This document shows, piece after piece, positions 7,420 to 14,346 of a stretch of DNA of 17,455 bases. This stretch comes from SIG603 sp964370115 (lineage in GTDB: Bacteria > Bacillota > Clostridia > Oscillospirales > Acutalibacteraceae), in NCBI GenBank assembly GCA_964370115.1, contig CAYJIA010000043.1:1-17455 (forward strand). The letters are read 5' to 3'. Under the pieces are notes generated by a model, which saw only the letters and a program-made list of their open reading frames with translations, had not been told where the DNA came from and did not search any database. The position numbers and the translations under genes were made by a program. Numbering within the stretch: the stretch's first letter is position 1; each line of letters starts with the position of its first letter.

Positions 7420-7448
7420 TTGCTAAATATGTCTAAAAATGGTACAAT
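7420..7448 (+). promoter_or_regulatory. Promoter of the MFS transporter gene
   Basis: TTGCTA (7420-7425) and TACAAT (7443-7448) have exactly 17-bp spacing. Its -35 is eight bases from the -35 of the divergent proBA promoter, so RNA polymerase could hardly occupy both at once. Confidence 0.65.
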
Positions 7449-7476
7449 CAATAGGATTTTATTTTGGAGGTTTAAA

Positions 7477-8730
7477 ATGGATAAACTTAAAAACTATATA
7501 GTAACTAAAAAAGGCATTAGCATGTCTATGTTTTTATTTATTATACTAATCTGTATTGCAAGCTTTGGTAACGGGCTTAGCGATTCAGTTTATGCAAACT
7601 ATTATAAAGAGGCGTATAATGTCACGGCATCTCAAAGAGCTTTTATCGAATTTCCAAGAGAATTACCAGGCGTTTTGTGCGTTTTTGTAATTGCGGCACT
7701 CTCTTTTATCGGAGATTTAAGAATAGCGGTAATAGCACAAATCCTTGCCTGTATAGGTGTTATGGCGCTTGGACTTTTTGCACCTAGCTTTACCGTTATG
7801 TTAATATTCTTGTTCACTAACTCACTTGGTATGCATATTTTTATGCCGCTTCAAGACGGAATAGGCATGGCACTTGCCGAGCCTGACCGTGTAGGTGAAC
7901 GCATGGGTATGTACGCAAGTTTTAGGACGGCTATTCTCTTTTTAACAGGAATTATAGTGTTTTTTGGATTTAGATTTGGAATTTTCAGCTTTGGAGGACA
8001 AACAACAACTATATTTATAGTTTCTGGAATAAGTTTTGCCTTAGCGACATTTATTGCAATTTTACTTGTAAAGCAAGCAAAAAAAGACAATGTGTTGCAA
8101 GTTAAACAGAAAAAGAAATTTAAACTTATTTTCAGAAAAGAATATAAATTCTATTATATTCTGACCATACTTCACGGAGTACAAAAGCAAATTGCATATG
8201 TTTTTGGTTCTTGGGTTGTAATCGACATGCTTTTAAAGGGCGCCGATGTAATGTCGGTTTTATCGATAGTTTCAAGTTTTATCGGAATTTTCTTCTTAAA
8301 ATACATAGGAAAGCTTATGGATAAACTTGGAATTAAATTTATGATGTATTTAGACGCGCTTACCTTCATAATAATATATGTGCTTTATGGATTTATAGTG
8401 TGGGGCATTGCCGAAAATGCAATACCACAGTCAGGCTGGCCTGTAATTGTAGTTTACGGTTTGTTTGTTTTAGACAGACTTTCAATGCAAATAGGCATGG
8501 TAAAGTCGGTTTATCTAAAGAAAATCGCCGTTAAGCAAAGTGAAATAACAAGCGTTTTATCCACAGGTATAAGCCTTGACCACGTTGTTGCGATTATCGC
8601 GGCGCAAATATGCGGATTTATTTGGGAACTTTATGGCGCACACTGGGTATTCTTCCTTGCAGCGACCTTGTCACTCGGAAATTTATTTGTAGCGTGGAGA
8701 ATTAAAGATAAGCCAAAAGAGACGGCTTAA
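7477..8730 (+). CDS. Major facilitator superfamily transporter
   Basis: This is an integral membrane protein of 417 residues, consistent with 12 membrane segments in two six-helix halves. Hydrophobic stretches are evident from residue 16 (MSMFLFIILICIASFGNG) to about residue 405. A basic central loop (KQAKKDNVLQVKQKKKFK, about 197-214) joins the halves, and a short charged tail (RIKDKPKETA) is cytoplasmic. The first half carries SFIGDLR between helices 2 and 3, in the position of the MFS loop motif, and ERMGMYAS near helix 5. The start at 7477 follows GGAGG by six bases; the longer frame from 7420 would begin at the promoter. The substrate cannot be told from the sequence. Divergent transcription from proBA does not prove a link with proline. 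Confidence 0.82.
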   Translation: MDKLKNYIVTKKGISMSMFLFIILICIASFGNGLSDSVYANYYKEAYNVTASQRAFIEFPRELPGVLCVFVIAALSFIGDLRIAVIAQILACIGVMALGLFAPSFTVMLIFLFTNSLGMHIFMPLQDGIGMALAEPDRVGERMGMYASFRTAILFLTGIIVFFGFRFGIFSFGGQTTTIFIVSGISFALATFIAILLVKQAKKDNVLQVKQKKKFKLIFRKEYKFYYILTILHGVQKQIAYVFGSWVVIDMLLKGADVMSVLSIVSSFIGIFFLKYIGKLMDKLGIKFMMYLDALTFIIIYVLYGFIVWGIAENAIPQSGWPVIVVYGLFVLDRLSMQIGMVKSVYLKKIAVKQSEITSVLSTGISLDHVVAIIAAQICGFIWELYGAHWVFFLAATLSLGNLFVAWRIKDKPKETA

Positions 8731-8773
8731 TTATGAAAAAATTGTAAAAAATATATTTTTACAGAAAAATCAC

Positions 8774-8802
8774 TTGATTTTTAGCTAAGTGTTTATTAAA
8801 AT
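8774..8802 (+). promoter_or_regulatory. Promoter of groESL
   Basis: TTGATT (8774-8779) and TAAAAT (8797-8802) have 17-bp spacing, placing the transcription start at about 8809, at the very beginning of the CIRCE operator. This is the usual arrangement for HrcA repression. Confidence 0.7.
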
Positions 8803-8806
8803 GTTT

Positions 8807-8833
8807 TTAGCACTCAAATAAGAAGAGTGCTAA
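8807..8833. promoter_or_regulatory. CIRCE operator (HrcA binding site)
   Basis: TTAGCACTC (8807-8815), nine bases, then GAGTGCTAA (8825-8833): both arms match the CIRCE consensus exactly. The palindrome extends three more base pairs on each side through flanking T/A. It identifies groESL as a member of the HrcA heat-shock regulon; hrcA itself is not in this window. Confidence 0.97.
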
Positions 8834-8917
8834 AAACTCTTTTTTCAAAGATTTAATATTAATTAAAACATAATTTTTAACCCAAAGATTAAAATTTGGG
8901 AGAAAGGCAGTTATCTC

Positions 8918-9202
8918 ATGACAGTAAAACCATTACTAGACAAAGTTCTAATCAAAGCTGAGGAAGCAGAAGAAACCACAAAAAGCGGAATAGTGCTTAC
9001 AAGCGCATCTCAAGAAAAACCACAAGTTTCTGTAGTAGTAGCAGTAGGTCCTGGTGGAATAGTAGAAGATAAAGAAGTTAAAATGTATATCAAAGAGGGC
9101 GACAGAGTAATCACTGGCAAGTACACAGGTACAGAAATAAAAGTAGACGGCAAAGATTATACAATAGTACGTCAATCTGACATTTTAGCAATAGTAGAAT
9201 AA
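8918..9202 (+). CDS. groES: Co-chaperonin GroES (Hsp10)
   Basis: GroES caps the GroEL ring and helps ATP-driven folding in the cytoplasm. The 94 residues show the family opening VKPLLDKVLIKAEEAEETT, the mobile loop that contacts GroEL (EETTKSGIVLT, about 19-29), the GPGG turn (44-47) and the DYTIVRQSDILAIVE end. The ATG is preceded by AGAAAGG about ten bases away. The leader contains the CIRCE operator, and groEL follows after 18 bp, so the two are one operon. Confidence 0.98.
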   Translation: MTVKPLLDKVLIKAEEAEETTKSGIVLTSASQEKPQVSVVVAVGPGGIVEDKEVKMYIKEGDRVITGKYTGTEIKVDGKDYTIVRQSDILAIVE

Positions 9203-9220
9203 TTTAGGAGGAACAACACA

Positions 9221-10846
9221 ATGGCTAAACAAATAATTTACGGCGAAGACGCAAGAAAAGCACTTTTAGAGGGTGTAAATAAATTATCAAACACAGTTAA
9301 AATCACATTGGGTCCAAAAGGAAGAAATGTAGTTTTAGACAAAAAATTTGGCGCACCACTTATCACAAATGACGGTGTTACAATTGCTAAAGAAATTGAG
9401 CTTGAAGATGCGTTTGAAAACATGGGCGCTCAACTTGTAAAAGAAGTTGCTACAAAAACAAACGACGTTGCAGGCGACGGTACAACAACAGCTACACTTT
9501 TGGCACAGGCACTAATTCGTGACGGAATGAAAAACGTAACAGCTGGTGCAAACCCAATGATTTTAAGAAACGGTATGCAAATGGCAGCAGAAAAAGCACT
9601 TGAGGCTATTTCTACACATTCGCAAAAAGTATCTGGCACAAACGACATAGCAAGAGTAGCTGCGGTTTCATCTGCAAGCGAACAAATCGGCACACTGATA
9701 GCCGATGCTATGGAAAAAGTGACAGCAGACGGTGTTATCACCGTTGAAGAGTCAAAAACTGCCGAAACTTACAGCGAAGTTGTTGAAGGTATGATGTTTG
9801 ACAGAGGATACATTACCCCTTACATGGTTACTGATACAGATAAAATGGTAGCTCAAATTGACGATGCTTATATCTTAATCACAGACAAGAAAATTTCTTC
9901 AATCCAAGAAATCCTACCACTACTAGAGCAAATTGTTCAAGCTGGTAAAAAACTAGTTATCATAGCTGAGGATATCGAGGGTGAGGCTCTTACAACTATC
10001 ATCTTAAACAAACTAAGAGGAACATTTGTGTGTGTTGGCGTTAAAGCTCCAGGTTTTGGCGACAGAAGAAAAGAAATGCTAATAGACATAGCTACTCTAA
10101 CAGGCGGTCAAGTAATCACAGACGAGTTAGGACTAGACCTTAAAGAGACTACAGTAGAGCAACTAGGACGCGCAAGCCAAATTAGAATTGACAAAGAGAA
10201 CACAATCATCGTAGACGGCGCTGGAAACTCAGATGCTATAAAAGCAAGAGTGGGACAAATCAGAAGTCAAATCGAGACAACAACTTCTGACTTTGACCGT
10301 GAGAAGCTACAAGAAAGACTTGCAAAACTTGCAGGCGGTGTTGCTGTTATCAAAGTTGGTGCGGCTACAGAAATAGAAATGAAAGAGAAAAAACTAAGAA
10401 TAGAAGATGCTCTTGCTGCTACAAAAGCTGCAGTAGAAGAGGGTATAGTAGCAGGCGGCGGCACAGCGCTTATCGATGCTATTCCAGCTGTTAAAGCACT
10501 AGTAGAAACTCTAAGCGGAGACGAAAAAACAGGTGCTTCTATCCTTCTAAAATCACTAGAAGAGCCAGTAAGACAAATTGCAGAAAATGCAGGCGTTGAA
10601 GGTTCGGTAATAGTGAGCGAACTTCTTAAAGTTTCAAAAATCGGTTATGGCTACAATGCACTTACAGAAAACTTTGGTGACATGCTAGAATTTGGCATAG
10701 TAGACCCAACAAAAGTAACACGTTCAGCACTACAAAACGCTATTTCAGTTGCAACTACAGTACTTACAACTGAAAGCCTTGTAACAGACATAAAAGAGCC
10801 AGCACCAGCAATGCCAGCTGCTCCTGATATGGGCGGAATGTACTAA
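9221..10846 (+). CDS. groEL: Chaperonin GroEL (Hsp60)
   Basis: GroEL is the large ring chaperonin that encloses unfolded proteins with GroES. The 541 residues contain the ATP-binding ITLGPKGRNVVLD (28-40), the catalytic GDGTT (85-89, D86 equivalent to E. coli Asp87), and the family signature AAVEEGIVAGGG. The C-terminus is short: after a proline/alanine stretch it ends MGGMY, one GGM with a terminal tyrosine instead of several GGM repeats. The start follows AGGAGG by nine bases. The stop TAA is the first of seven consecutive TAA triplets, and a strong terminator follows. Codon choice is somewhat richer in C-ending and CTA codons than in neighbouring genes, as expected for a highly expressed gene. 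Confidence 0.98.
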   Translation: MAKQIIYGEDARKALLEGVNKLSNTVKITLGPKGRNVVLDKKFGAPLITNDGVTIAKEIELEDAFENMGAQLVKEVATKTNDVAGDGTTTATLLAQALIRDGMKNVTAGANPMILRNGMQMAAEKALEAISTHSQKVSGTNDIARVAAVSSASEQIGTLIADAMEKVTADGVITVEESKTAETYSEVVEGMMFDRGYITPYMVTDTDKMVAQIDDAYILITDKKISSIQEILPLLEQIVQAGKKLVIIAEDIEGEALTTIILNKLRGTFVCVGVKAPGFGDRRKEMLIDIATLTGGQVITDELGLDLKETTVEQLGRASQIRIDKENTIIVDGAGNSDAIKARVGQIRSQIETTTSDFDREKLQERLAKLAGGVAVIKVGAATEIEMKEKKLRIEDALAATKAAVEEGIVAGGGTALIDAIPAVKALVETLSGDEKTGASILLKSLEEPVRQIAENAGVEGSVIVSELLKVSKIGYGYNALTENFGDMLEFGIVDPTKVTRSALQNAISVATTVLTTESLVTDIKEPAPAMPAAPDMGGMY

Positions 10847-10864
10847 TAATAATAATAATAATAA
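10844..10864 (+). repeat. Seven tandem TAA triplets starting with the groEL stop codon
   Basis: The groEL stop is followed in frame by six more TAA triplets. It is a trinucleotide microsatellite or a fail-safe stop. It ends directly at the groESL terminator stem. Confidence 0.8.
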
Positions 10865-10900
10865 AAAACACGGAAAGCGAAAATGCTTTCCGTGTTTTTT
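10863..10900 (+). terminator. Terminator of groESL
   Basis: CACGGAAAGC (10869-10878) pairs perfectly with GCTTTCCGTG (10885-10894) around a GAAAAT loop. An A-run before it and six T residues after it (10895-10900) extend the stem, so it may work in both directions. Confidence 0.93.
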
Positions 10901-10910
10901 GTTAGATATC

Positions 10911-11607
10911 GTAGGGCAAGGGCTCTGCTCTTGCCTTGGATTTTGCGTAAACCTCACTGGCGACCAATGGTCGCCCCTACACCGAAATTTAAGTTTTCTG
11001 CGGTAGGGGCGGTCATCGGCCGCCCGAAATTTTCTAGTGATTTTAAATTAATACTGTAAGGCAAGGGCTCTGCTCTTGCCTTGGATTTTGCGTAAACCTC
11101 ACTGGCGACCAATGGTCGCCCCTACACCGAAATTTAAGTTTTCTGCGGTAGGGGCGGTCATCGGCCGCCCGAAATCTTCTAGTGATTTTAAATTAATACT
11201 GTAGGGCAAGGGCTCTGCTCTTGCCTTGGATTTTGCGTAAACCTCACTGGCTACCAATGGTCGCCCCTACACCGAAATTTAAGTTTTCTGCGGCATGGGC
11301 GGTCATCGGCCGCCCGAAATTTTCTAGTGATTTAAAATTAATACTGTAGGGCAAGGGCTCTGCTCTTGCCTTAGGTTTTGCGTAAACCTCACTGGCGACC
11401 AATGGTCGCCCCTACACCGAAATTTAAATTTTCTGTGGCATGGGCGGTCATCGGCCACCCGAAATTTTCTAGTGATTTTAAATTAATACTGTAGGGCAAG
11501 GGCTCTGCTCTTGCCTTAGGTTTTGCGTAAACCTCACTGGCGACCAATGGTCGCCCCTACACCGAAATTTAAGTTTTCTGCGGTAGGGGCGGTCATCGGC
11601 CGCCCGA
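10911..11607. repeat. Array of 145-bp tandem repeats, each with three trinucleotide-loop hairpins
   Basis: Units begin at 10915, 11060, 11205, 11350 and 11495, exactly 145 bp apart. Four are complete; the fifth breaks off near 11607. Copies differ at only a few bases. In unit 1 the hairpins are: H1, GGCAAGGGC (10915-10923)/GCTCTTGCC (10927-10935), loop TCT; H2, GGCGACC (10959-10965)/GGTCGCC (10969-10975), loop AAT; H3, GGGCGGTC (11007-11014)/GGCCGCCC (11018-11025), loop ATC. All loops are three bases. H1 and H3 begin GTAGGG on the plus strand, and H2 begins GTAGGGG on the minus strand. There is no gene, and no convincing promoter inside. It is much more GC-rich in the stems than the surrounding DNA. 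It lies between the groESL terminator and the end of the convergent operon. It resembles REP-type palindromes, here tandemly amplified. Function unknown. Confidence 0.95.
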
Positions 11608-11636
11608 GGATTTTCGACAAAATATAAGTTGTAATC

Positions 11637-11667
11637 GTAGGGGCGACGTTTCGTCGTCCGTGGATTT
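11637..11667 (+). repeat. Divergent hairpin of the array family in the sixth-unit register
   Basis: After the fifth unit breaks off, GTAGGGG starts at 11637 and GGGCGACG (11641-11648) pairs with CGTCGTCC (11652-11659) around a TTT loop, followed by TGGATTTT. The expected start of a sixth 145-bp unit is 11640, so this hairpin occupies the H1 position although its stem sequence is different. Confidence 0.75.
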
Positions 11668-11689
11668 TCCAGCATTTTTAAGGAAATCA

Positions 11690-11850
11690 CTATAAGAAAA
11701 CTTTTTTTCTTTCAATAAGATTTCGCTTTTTGCGAAAAGCGACTTAGGACGCTGTCCTTAGAACCTGAAATTTTTTGTAAAAAATTTACTAAAACTTTTA
11801 TTCAAAAATCCGCAGGATTTTCGCCGAAACTTTTCACTCTTCACTATATA
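11690..11850 (-). repeat. Hairpin-rich dispersed repeat downstream of the acyl-CoA synthetase gene
   Basis: This gene-free segment holds four palindromes: TCGCTTTT (11723-11730)/AAAAGCGA (11735-11742), CTTAGGAC (11743-11750)/GTCCTTAG (11754-11761) with one mismatch and a GCT loop, AAATTTTTT (11768-11776)/AAAAAATTT (11779-11787), and AAAATCC (11805-11811)/GGATTTT (11815-11821) with a GCA loop. The part nearest the gene matches the repeat at 49-110. The last hairpin, read on the minus strand with its T tail, is the only visible terminator for the two-component/synthetase operon. Confidence 0.55.
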
Positions 11851-11852
11851 AA

Positions 11853-14144
11853 TTAGTCCCTAAGCTCCACACGTCTTATTTTGCCACTTATCGTTTTTGG
11901 TAGAGAGTCTCTGAACTCTACTATTCTTGGGTATTTGTATGGTGCTGTGTGTTTTTTTACATAGTCTTGAATTTCTTTTTTAAGCTCATCATTTCCGACT
12001 TTATCTTTTGTTAGCACTATAGTTGCCTTTACAATTTGACCTCTTACAGGATCTGGAGACGGTGTTACTGCGCATTCTAGAACGTATGGTAATTCCATTA
12101 TTACGCTTTCAATCTCAAATGGTCCTATTCTGTATCCTGACGATTTTATCAAATCATCGGTTCTTCCCACATACCAATAAAAACCATCTTCGTCTTTCCA
12201 CGCAGTATCACCTGTGTGATAGATTCCATCGCACCATGCTTCTTTTGTTCTGTCATCGTTTTTATAATATCCGCCAAAAAGTCCGCACGGCACACTTTTG
12301 TCGGTTCTAATTACTATCTCACCCGTCTCACCTTGAGGGGCAGAACTGCCGTCTGGCATGATAATATCCATATCGTACAATGGACTAGGCACACCCATAG
12401 AGCCTGGTTTTGGTACTGTTCCGACAGGGTTGTACACGGCAAGTGTTGTCTCTGTTTGCCCAAAACCCTCCATAAGTGATAAGCCAGTCGCTTTTTTCCA
12501 CTGCTCATACACTTCTGGATTTAGTGCCTCTCCTGCTACCGTGCAATGCTCTAGGCTGGTCAAATCGAACTTAGACAAGTCTTCTTTGATAAAAAATCTG
12601 TACATGGTAGGAGGTGCACAAAACGTGGTAATATTGTATTTTTTAAACATAGGTAACAAGTCATTTGCATCAAATTTATCAAAGTCATAGGTGAATATCG
12701 CCGCCTCGCATAGCCACTGTCCATAATACTTACCCCATACAGCCTTGCCCCAGCCTGTATCGGAAATTGTGAAATGTATGCCGTCTGGATTTACATTATG
12801 CCAGTATTTGGCCGTCACATAATGCGCAAGGCCATAGGTATGGCTGTGCTCTGCTATTTTCGGATAACCAGTGGTACCTGAGGTGAAAAACATAAGTATA
12901 GGGTCATCGCCACAAGAGGTATCTTGTGTCCTTGGGAACTCATCACTTTGGGTTTTTATGCCCTCATTAAAGTCATGCCAACCCTCACGGTCTTCACCGC
13001 ATAGGACTAAAATTGGTTTTTCTTTTGCTTTTACAGCGCCTTTTTCTGCCTCCCAAGACACCATACCGTCTGATGTACAAACTAGTGCCTTTACATCAGC
13101 GGCATCAAATCTATACACAAAGTCGTGCTCCATTAAAAGATTTGTTGCAGGAATTGCGACGGCACCCAGTTTGTGAAGTGCAGTAATTGCAAACCAGAAC
13201 TGATAATGCCTTTTGAGTACAAGCATTACCTTGTCACCCTTTTTAATTCCTATGCTCTTAAAATAGTTTGCTGTCATGTTTGAGTATTTTTTCATATCGC
13301 CAAAGGTGAAACGCCTTACTTCGTGCTCACGTGACACATGAAGCATGGCAAGCTTATCTGGTTTTTTGTCGGCAATTTTATCGACTACATCATAGCCAAA
13401 GTTAAATTTATCTTCATTTACAAACTTAATAGATTTTAGTACATTTTGCTCGTCCAGCTCCGTTTTTATAAACGCGTCGGCAACTTCACTTGGCTTACTG
13501 TTTGCACGTTTACTTGCAACAATCTTGTGGAAGTTATCCTCTTTTGAGAAGCTATCATCCATTTCGCCTTTAAAGACTATAGCGTAAAGTTGACATTCTT
13601 TACCGCCTATCGCCACCATTCCATGCGGCGTTGCGCTGTTGTAAAAAATTGTGTCGCCTTCGTTTAGAATTTCAAACTTGTCGCCTATTTGTATTTTCAT
13701 GCTGCCTTTTAAGACAATATCCATCTCCTGCCCTATATGTGTTGCAGTCTCGATGGGCTGACTTTGCTCTTTTTCTTCATAAGGCATGGTTACAAAGTAT
13801 GGCTCTGCCGCCTTGTTTTTAAAAAATGGAGCCATGTTTAAATACTCGAATCCCTCTCGCCTTGCAATTGGCAAACCCTCGCCCTTCCTTGTAAGATTAT
13901 AGCTTGAAAGCGTAGGACTCACACCAATAATAAGATCTGTCGGATCCACCCCAAATCTATTTGCACATTTATAGATAAATGTAAAACTAAAGTCGGTTGT
14001 GCCTGATTCATAATTATTATATTCATCAAGGCTTACATCGGTTTTTTGTGCCATTTCCTCTGGCGAAATCCCCATAATTTCACGCATTGTGCGAATTCTT
14101 TGTGCTACCTCGTGTAGCTGGTTTCTTAGCTGTGTTTTATCCAT
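11853..14144 (-). CDS. HTH-cupin-acyl-CoA synthetase fusion (medium-chain type, AMP-forming)
   Basis: The 763-residue protein has three parts. Residues 8-72 form an XRE-type helix-turn-helix (MAQKTDVSLDEYNNYESGTT is the recognition region). Residues about 115-195 form a cupin (PIETATHIGQEMDIVLKGSM, then GDTIFYNSATPHG). Residues about 230-763 form a complete ANL-superfamily adenylating enzyme: phosphate loop TSGTTGYPK (421-429), EGFGQTETT (559-567), TGD (644-646), GRTDDLIKSSGYRIGP (660-675) and the catalytic lysine K755 in PKTISGKIRR. SDTGWGKAVWG (461-471) and TAPYKYPR (733-740) are typical of medium-chain/aromatic acyl-CoA synthetases rather than acetyl-CoA synthetase. The chosen ATG has AGGAGG eight bases upstream. 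HTH-cupin proteins are normally separate regulators; here one would be joined to an enzyme that activates a carboxylic acid with ATP and CoA. Substrate unknown. It is last in the two-component operon. Confidence 0.9.
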   Translation of the reverse strand: MDKTQLRNQLHEVAQRIRTMREIMGISPEEMAQKTDVSLDEYNNYESGTTDFSFTFIYKCANRFGVDPTDLIIGVSPTLSSYNLTRKGEGLPIARREGFEYLNMAPFFKNKAAEPYFVTMPYEEKEQSQPIETATHIGQEMDIVLKGSMKIQIGDKFEILNEGDTIFYNSATPHGMVAIGGKECQLYAIVFKGEMDDSFSKEDNFHKIVASKRANSKPSEVADAFIKTELDEQNVLKSIKFVNEDKFNFGYDVVDKIADKKPDKLAMLHVSREHEVRRFTFGDMKKYSNMTANYFKSIGIKKGDKVMLVLKRHYQFWFAITALHKLGAVAIPATNLLMEHDFVYRFDAADVKALVCTSDGMVSWEAEKGAVKAKEKPILVLCGEDREGWHDFNEGIKTQSDEFPRTQDTSCGDDPILMFFTSGTTGYPKIAEHSHTYGLAHYVTAKYWHNVNPDGIHFTISDTGWGKAVWGKYYGQWLCEAAIFTYDFDKFDANDLLPMFKKYNITTFCAPPTMYRFFIKEDLSKFDLTSLEHCTVAGEALNPEVYEQWKKATGLSLMEGFGQTETTLAVYNPVGTVPKPGSMGVPSPLYDMDIIMPDGSSAPQGETGEIVIRTDKSVPCGLFGGYYKNDDRTKEAWCDGIYHTGDTAWKDEDGFYWYVGRTDDLIKSSGYRIGPFEIESVIMELPYVLECAVTPSPDPVRGQIVKATIVLTKDKVGNDELKKEIQDYVKKHTAPYKYPRIVEFRDSLPKTISGKIRRVELRD

Positions 14145-14328
14145 GCTCTTGCCCTCCTGTGTAATATAAATCTTCTGATTGCTTTTGCTCGCTACTGTAG
14201 TTATCAATTCCCGAGTTGTCTTCCTGTGTCGTGCCCGTTCTTGAAAAGCTCATAGTGTCGCGCATCGTTTCCATATTCCTTGCCACTTCATGTAGCTGGT
14301 TTTTTAGATTAATTTTCTCCACAGTCAT
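14137..14328 (-). CDS. 63-aa minigene, degenerate paralogue of the N-terminus of the next protein
   Basis: Residues 8-26 (LKNQLHEVARNMETMRDTM) match LRNQLHEVAQRIRTMREIM of the downstream HTH-cupin synthetase, with about two thirds identical. The similarity then fades, though an IDNYSS/LDEYNN-like segment remains. The last third is polar and unlike any HTH. The ATG has GAGGAGGG upstream, rather close to it. The stop codon overlaps the synthetase start by eight bases (ATGGATAA), and the synthetase ribosome binding site lies inside this frame, so translation of the two is probably coupled. It could be a leader peptide, a small partner that pairs with the HTH N-terminal helix, or a decaying remnant of a duplication. 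Nothing in it suggests an enzyme. Confidence 0.55.
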   Translation of the reverse strand: MTVEKINLKNQLHEVARNMETMRDTMSFSRTGTTQEDNSGIDNYSSEQKQSEDLYYTGGQEHG

Positions 14329-14346
14329 TCCCTCCTCTTAATTATA

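Noticed and set aside
8743..8763. TGTAAAAA/TTTTTACA palindrome after the MFS gene as a terminator
   Set aside because: The stem has a single G-C-type closing region and is otherwise all A/T, with no T tract after it. It is too weak to claim, so the MFS transcript has no assured end before groES.
10745..10957. Minus-strand 70-residue reading frame at the groEL end and array start
   Set aside because: It runs across the groEL terminator and the first hairpin, has no ribosome binding site, and is the kind of spurious peptide that such repeats produce.
10911..11607. CRISPR array reading of the regularly spaced repeats
   Set aside because: The full 145-bp unit is repeated with almost no variation. 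There are no short constant repeats alternating with unique spacers, and no cas genes are present.
11478..11690. Minus-strand 70-residue reading frame in the array end
   Set aside because: It consists of translated hairpins, with arginine-rich text copied in other units, and lacks a start signal.
14137..14144. Frameshift joining the minigene and the synthetase into one broken gene
   Set aside because: The minigene repeats the N-terminus that the synthetase already has, and the synthetase has its own well-spaced ribosome binding site and a complete domain. The pair is a duplication and not a split gene.
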